Below are positions 5,501 through 7,122 of a DNA stretch of 7,122 bases, one piece after another. How positions within the stretch are numbered: the stretch's first letter is position 1; every line of letters begins with the position of its first letter. The position numbers and the translations under genes were made by a program. Source of the DNA: an uncultured Eubacteriales bacterium (GTDB taxonomy: Bacteria > Bacillota > Clostridia > Oscillospirales > Oscillospiraceae); NCBI GenBank assembly GCA_900554705.1, contig USIH01000113.1, positions 1 to 7,122 on the forward strand. The letters run 5' to 3'. The notes under the pieces were generated by a model, which searched no databases, was not told the origin of the DNA, and saw nothing but the letters and a program-made list of their open reading frames with translations.

Positions 5501-7122
5501 TCTACTGCGAGGGTGACTCCTATCAGGGCCTCTTCGGCTACAGCAAGGGAACGATCCGCAACCTGACCGTTTCCGGCAGCGTCACGCTCAAGCTGTCCGG
5601 TATGGGCGGATATGAGGCCAACGCGGGCGGCATCGTAGCCTACCAGAACAATGAACGCATCGAAAACTGTGCGTCGTTCGTCACCGTTACAAACGAACAC
5701 GGCAGCGGCCGCACCGGCGGCATCGCCGCATATGTGAACGGCGCGACCATCGTGTCGAGCTTCAACGCGGGCACGCTGTCCGGCGGCATCTCCATTGCGG
5801 GCATCGCCGGCTACTGCGGCGGCGCTTCCACGATCACCGACTGCTATAACATCGGTACGATCGTCGGCGGCGACAACATTGTAGAGTCTACTTATACATT
5901 CGGCCAGATCGCGGGCATCGCCAGCAGCCTGAGCGACTACTCCGCTTCGAAGATCACGAGTTGCTATAACGCAGGCGAGATCAAGAACGTCGAGAAGTAC
6001 AGCCGTATCGGCGCGATCGCTGCGGCACGCGGCGCTGCCGAGTTTGAAAAATGCTACTATCTGGAAGCGGAAGACCTGAAGGCGATCGGCAACGGCCTGA
6101 CCGACGGCTGCACGGCGGTCGACGCCGCGACGCTTGCGGCGGATTCAATGCCCGCAAACCTCAGCGAGGCGTTTAAGCAGGACACCGGCTGCGGCGGCAC
6201 CTACCCGATCCTTACGTGGCAGCCCCTCCGCGCGCACAGCTTCACGACCGCAGCCTCCGATGTGATTGCAACGCCTGCGACCTGCACGGAAGCGGCTACT
6301 TACTACGTCAAGTGCGACAACTGCGACGCGGTCAGCGAAACGGAGACGGTCGCCGTCGGCGAGGCGAACGGCCACAGCTTCACGACCACGGCCTCCGATG
6401 TGGTCGCAACCCCCGCGACCTGCACGGAAGCGGCGACCTACTATGTCAAGTGCGACAACTGCGACGCAGTCAGCGAAACGGAAACGGTCGCCGTCGGCGA
6501 GGCGCTCGGCCACACGCTTACGGCCACGCCCGCAACGGACGCGACCTGCACCACGGCGGGCAACACGGCCTACTGGACGTGCTCCGTCTGCGAAAAGCTG
6601 TTCTCCGACGAGCAGGGCACGACCGAGACAACGCTTGAGGCGACGGTCATCCCCGCCGCGCATACCGATGTGCAGCACGTTCCGGCGAAGGAACCGGCCT
6701 GCAAGCAGGACGGCAATATCGAATACTGGCACTGCACGGCTTGCGGAAAGTACTATTCCGACGCCGCGCTGACGACCGAGATCAGCGAGGCAGAGACCGT
6801 GATCCGCGGTTTGCCGCATCAGTGGAGCGAGGCAAGCTATGAGTGGACGCAGACCGAGGACGGCTACACCTGCACCGGCACGACCCACTGCACCCGTGAG
6901 GGCTGCACCGCCGAACCGATGACGGAGACCGTCACGGCGGTCTATGCGGTCGTCACGGACGCCACCTGCACCGAAGCGGGCGAGGGCGTCTATACCGCGA
7001 CCTTTACGAACAATAAGATCGCGGAGGCAAGCAAGACCGTTTCGATCGAAGCCAAGGGACATACCGAGGTCGTCGACGCGGCAGTCGCGCCGACCTGCAC
7101 GGAGACCGGCCTGACGGAAGGC
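2587..7122 (+). CDS. Large secreted mosaic surface protein with GLUG, Flg_new, PEGA-like and Cys/His repeats (3' end outside window)
   Basis: I translated this frame line by line: it has no stop from ATG 2587 to the window edge, 1512 codons, and is incomplete at the C-terminus. Residues 1-28 form a signal peptide (basic MKQIERR, a hydrophobic core, cleavage after VFA before EE). Modules in order: GLUG-type beta-helix module 67-334; MucBP-like segment about 343-412; a shorter related beta domain about 416-478; three InlB B-repeats (Flg_new) at 481-584, 589-652 and 657-728; two PEGA-like or carboxypeptidase-regulatory-like domains about 733-802 and 804-878; a second GLUG-type module 907-1212; and Cys/His repeats from 1217 onward. 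Such proteins are generally exported and wall-associated and serve in adhesion or host or matrix contact, but no ligand, enzyme active site or anchor motif is visible here. An LPXTG motif, SLH domains or further repeats may follow beyond the window. The gene has its own leader and promoter, separate from thrC. GC content drops in two patches inside the first GLUG module. Confidence 0.9.
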   Translation, partial: MKQIERRLFAALLVLALCLSLLPATVFAEEAPVVISSLSEITNLSGSYKLADDITVTEPFGSDTERFNGTLDGDGHTVTINITKDGSYVGMFAALGANAVVKNFVVSSANVKNTGDSYPGGTGAIAGTSKGTISDIRVESIELSGMRNTGGLVGVLESGATLTRCCIDGGTVKKGSTSDTAFGGLVGESSGTVSFSSANVTMDHSNARSNYDYTGGIVGQNDGTITHCYFTGSFIESPNKSDSIGGVCGKNNGSIANCHFFSAKELTSGTYKLKAIAYNGYYGSTTNCYYLDTSFSNDSSDGTKKTAAEFASLAETLGENWTDGSDGYPVLTWQTWKYSNTAVKYLVQTYLEDVAGDGYVLSDTAEKKAEPDDMVTADAPKIEGFTFDAENENNVLSGQASADLVLKLFYKRNSYTLTWATGDYAISSGDDEYTHGTVKYGAEITYPTVDVVGMSVKWDKTPATMPAEDTTITASYAPAIYDVTWDANGGKLEKSDGWGGTDQVDTIQWSGYGSSGGATFGATFGQYKWNANSTSFSNRALPVPTHTSMVFDGWYTAAEGGEPIAADTAVTVPEGGSFTFYAHWTEGWIVTFDPDGGSVSPKTVLVKKGDAFGSDIPAPTRPGYDFAGWFNGEEKLESTTVIGTDVTYTAAWTPKTFTLSFNANGGEGTMEPQTFTYGVAQEISKNLFTREGYRFLGWATWSSATEANYADEEEYTIGSYNQTFFAVWEEVRYDLTLTVTPEDATVVLKDASGNPQTGTNNVYNLREGTYTYTASAYGYETATGKIVLTEDAELPITLVKLPTYAVTFEVTKPEGTGETQITVTNADGKVMTADETGAYQLIAGSYHYLVKAQGATKEAKDFTVTDEALHFTIELLVRTGWDGETMTEPHRITAEEATGDYAGMTGWYRIETGEELAWFANKVNTVSGGYNANAVLAKDIDLGGELWKPMGNSYSYNFSGTFDGAGHTIRNLYCEGDSYQGLFGYSKGTIRNLTVSGSVTLKLSGMGGYEANAGGIVAYQNNERIENCASFVTVTNEHGSGRTGGIAAYVNGATIVSSFNAGTLSGGISIAGIAGYCGGASTITDCYNIGTIVGGDNIVESTYTFGQIAGIASSLSDYSASKITSCYNAGEIKNVEKYSRIGAIAAARGAAEFEKCYYLEAEDLKAIGNGLTDGCTAVDAATLAADSMPANLSEAFKQDTGCGGTYPILTWQPLRAHSFTTAASDVIATPATCTEAATYYVKCDNCDAVSETETVAVGEANGHSFTTTASDVVATPATCTEAATYYVKCDNCDAVSETETVAVGEALGHTLTATPATDATCTTAGNTAYWTCSVCEKLFSDEQGTTETTLEATVIPAAHTDVQHVPAKEPACKQDGNIEYWHCTACGKYYSDAALTTEISEAETVIRGLPHQWSEASYEWTQTEDGYTCTGTTHCTREGCTAEPMTETVTAVYAVVTDATCTEAGEGVYTATFTNNKIAEASKTVSIEAKGHTEVVDAAVAPTCTETGLTEG
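2785..3588 (+). repeat. First GLUG-type repeat module (protein level)
   Basis: Residues 67-334 of the surface protein. It opens with FNGTLDGDGHTV, the usual cap of these beta-helix modules. Five GLUG-like cores follow: GGTGAIAG (120-127), GGLVG (150-154), GGLVG (183-187), GGIVG (215-219) and GGVCG (245-249). Each is followed by a turn such as GTIT, then HC, NC or a similar step. The module closes with GYPVLTWQ (327-334). The opening DIDL strand seen in the second module is less regular here (LADDITV). Confidence 0.7.
4027..4770 (+). repeat. Three InlB B-repeats (Flg_new, Listeria-Bacteroides type)
   Basis: Residues 481-728. Each unit has the family signature: a V/L-x-F/W-x-ANGG opening (WDANGG, FDPDGG, FNANGG), a central GY/M-x-F-x-GW (MVFDGW, YDFAGW, YRFLGW) and a closing A-x-W or FYAHW. 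Unit 1 is about 104 residues, against 64 and 72 for the others, because of an insertion rich in G, S, T and W between about 494 and 538. These beta-grasp units usually act as spacers or ligand-binding modules in surface proteins. Confidence 0.85.
5305..6222 (+). repeat. Second GLUG-type repeat module (protein level)
   Basis: Residues 907-1212. The classical opening is present: WYRIETGEELAWFANKVN, then AKDIDLGG and FSGTFDGAGHTIRNL, then YQGLFGY. GLUG-like cores follow at GGIVAY (1014-1019), GGIAAY (1044-1049), AGIAGY (1071-1076), AGIAS (1109-1113) and IGAIAA (1141-1146). They are separated by DCYNIGTI and SCYNAGEI steps. It closes with YPILTWQ (1206-1212), the same signature as the first module. 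This predicts a right-handed beta-helix stalk. Confidence 0.75.
6235..6510 (+). repeat. 138-bp near-identical tandem DNA repeat
   Basis: Units 6235-6372 and 6373-6510 have equal length and differ at 13 of 138 positions by my hand alignment. Most differences are silent, leaving 43 of 46 residues identical (changes A to T, I to V, N to L). It is the closest DNA repeat I saw in the window and points to a recent duplication inside the Cys/His array. Confidence 0.9.
6235..7122 (+). repeat. Cys/His repeat array at the C-terminal end
   Basis: Units begin at H1217, H1263, H1309, H1359, H1411 and H1492, the last cut by the window. Units 1-4 are 46, 46, 50 and 52 residues with one plan: an opening H, an AT/PA-C step, then 9-10 residues later CxxC (CDNC, CDNC, CSVC, CTAC), then an acidic and Thr-rich stretch leading to the next GH or AH. 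Unit 5 is 81 residues and different: CTGTTHCTREGC, followed by DATCTEAGEGVYTATF. This layout is familiar from extracellular proteins of gut Firmicutes. The four conserved H/C positions could bind a metal or form disulfides; neither can be decided from sequence. Confidence 0.75.

Noticed and set aside
3436..5700. A 754-codon open frame on the minus strand opposite the surface-protein gene
   Set aside because: It is in exact codon register with the sense gene, so its stops arise only at sense TTA, CTA or TCA codons, which this GC-rich gene almost never uses; its end at 3436 is precisely a sense TCA. No start with a ribosome binding site and no recognisable domain.
6216..6772. Two overlapping plus-strand frames, rich in Arg and repeats, inside the Cys/His array
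   Set aside because: Both are out-of-frame shadows of the repeat-bearing surface-protein gene, with no plausible translation signals.
6145..7062. A 305-codon minus-strand frame with apparent internal repeats, opposite the Cys/His array
   Set aside because: It is in register with the sense frame and ends at a sense TCA. Its repeats are only the mirror of the 138-bp tandem duplication.

Overview
The window reads as chromosomal DNA from a moderately GC-rich (about 60% by eye) Gram-positive anaerobe, most likely a gut Clostridia/Oscillospiraceae-type bacterium. The reasons are AG-rich ribosome binding sites, tight gene packing, and a large secreted mosaic protein built from modules typical of gut Firmicutes surface proteins (GLUG-like, InlB B-repeat/Flg_new, PEGA-like and Cys/His repeats). 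The taxonomic placement is inference. All genes I can support lie on the + strand.

Region 1 (1-2375) is a metabolic block. It holds the 3' end of a fold-type II PLP enzyme of the cysteine-synthase superfamily (1-509), a strong intrinsic terminator (512-561), a three-helix membrane protein of unknown function starting at GTG (580-1074), and threonine synthase thrC (1080-2327). The thrC ribosome binding site lies inside the last codons of the membrane-protein gene, so these two genes are probably co-transcribed and translationally coupled. A 13-bp perfect hairpin (2340-2375) closes the block.

Region 2 (2376-2586) is a non-coding leader. It has an A+T-rich tract, a candidate promoter with an extended -10, an imperfect hairpin just downstream of the predicted transcription start, and an AAGGAG site. 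That site selects ATG 2587 over ATG 2581.

Region 3 (2587-7122, running off the window) is one uninterrupted reading frame of at least 1512 codons. It encodes a secreted protein with a signal peptide, a first GLUG-type module, a MucBP-like segment, three Flg_new repeats, two PEGA-like domains, a second GLUG-type module ending in the same YP-LTWQ signature as the first, and a C-terminal array of Cys/His repeats. Two of those repeats are a near-identical 138-bp tandem duplication. The C-terminus and any wall anchor lie outside the window.

The metabolic block and the surface protein look like separate transcription units with no evident functional link. I see no CRISPR array, tRNA, rRNA, transposase or phage gene, and no clear candidate for an undescribed multi-gene system. 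The parts most worth a second look are the surface-protein mosaic and its recent repeat duplication, the unknown membrane protein coupled to thrC, and the altered PLP-site motif in the first enzyme.
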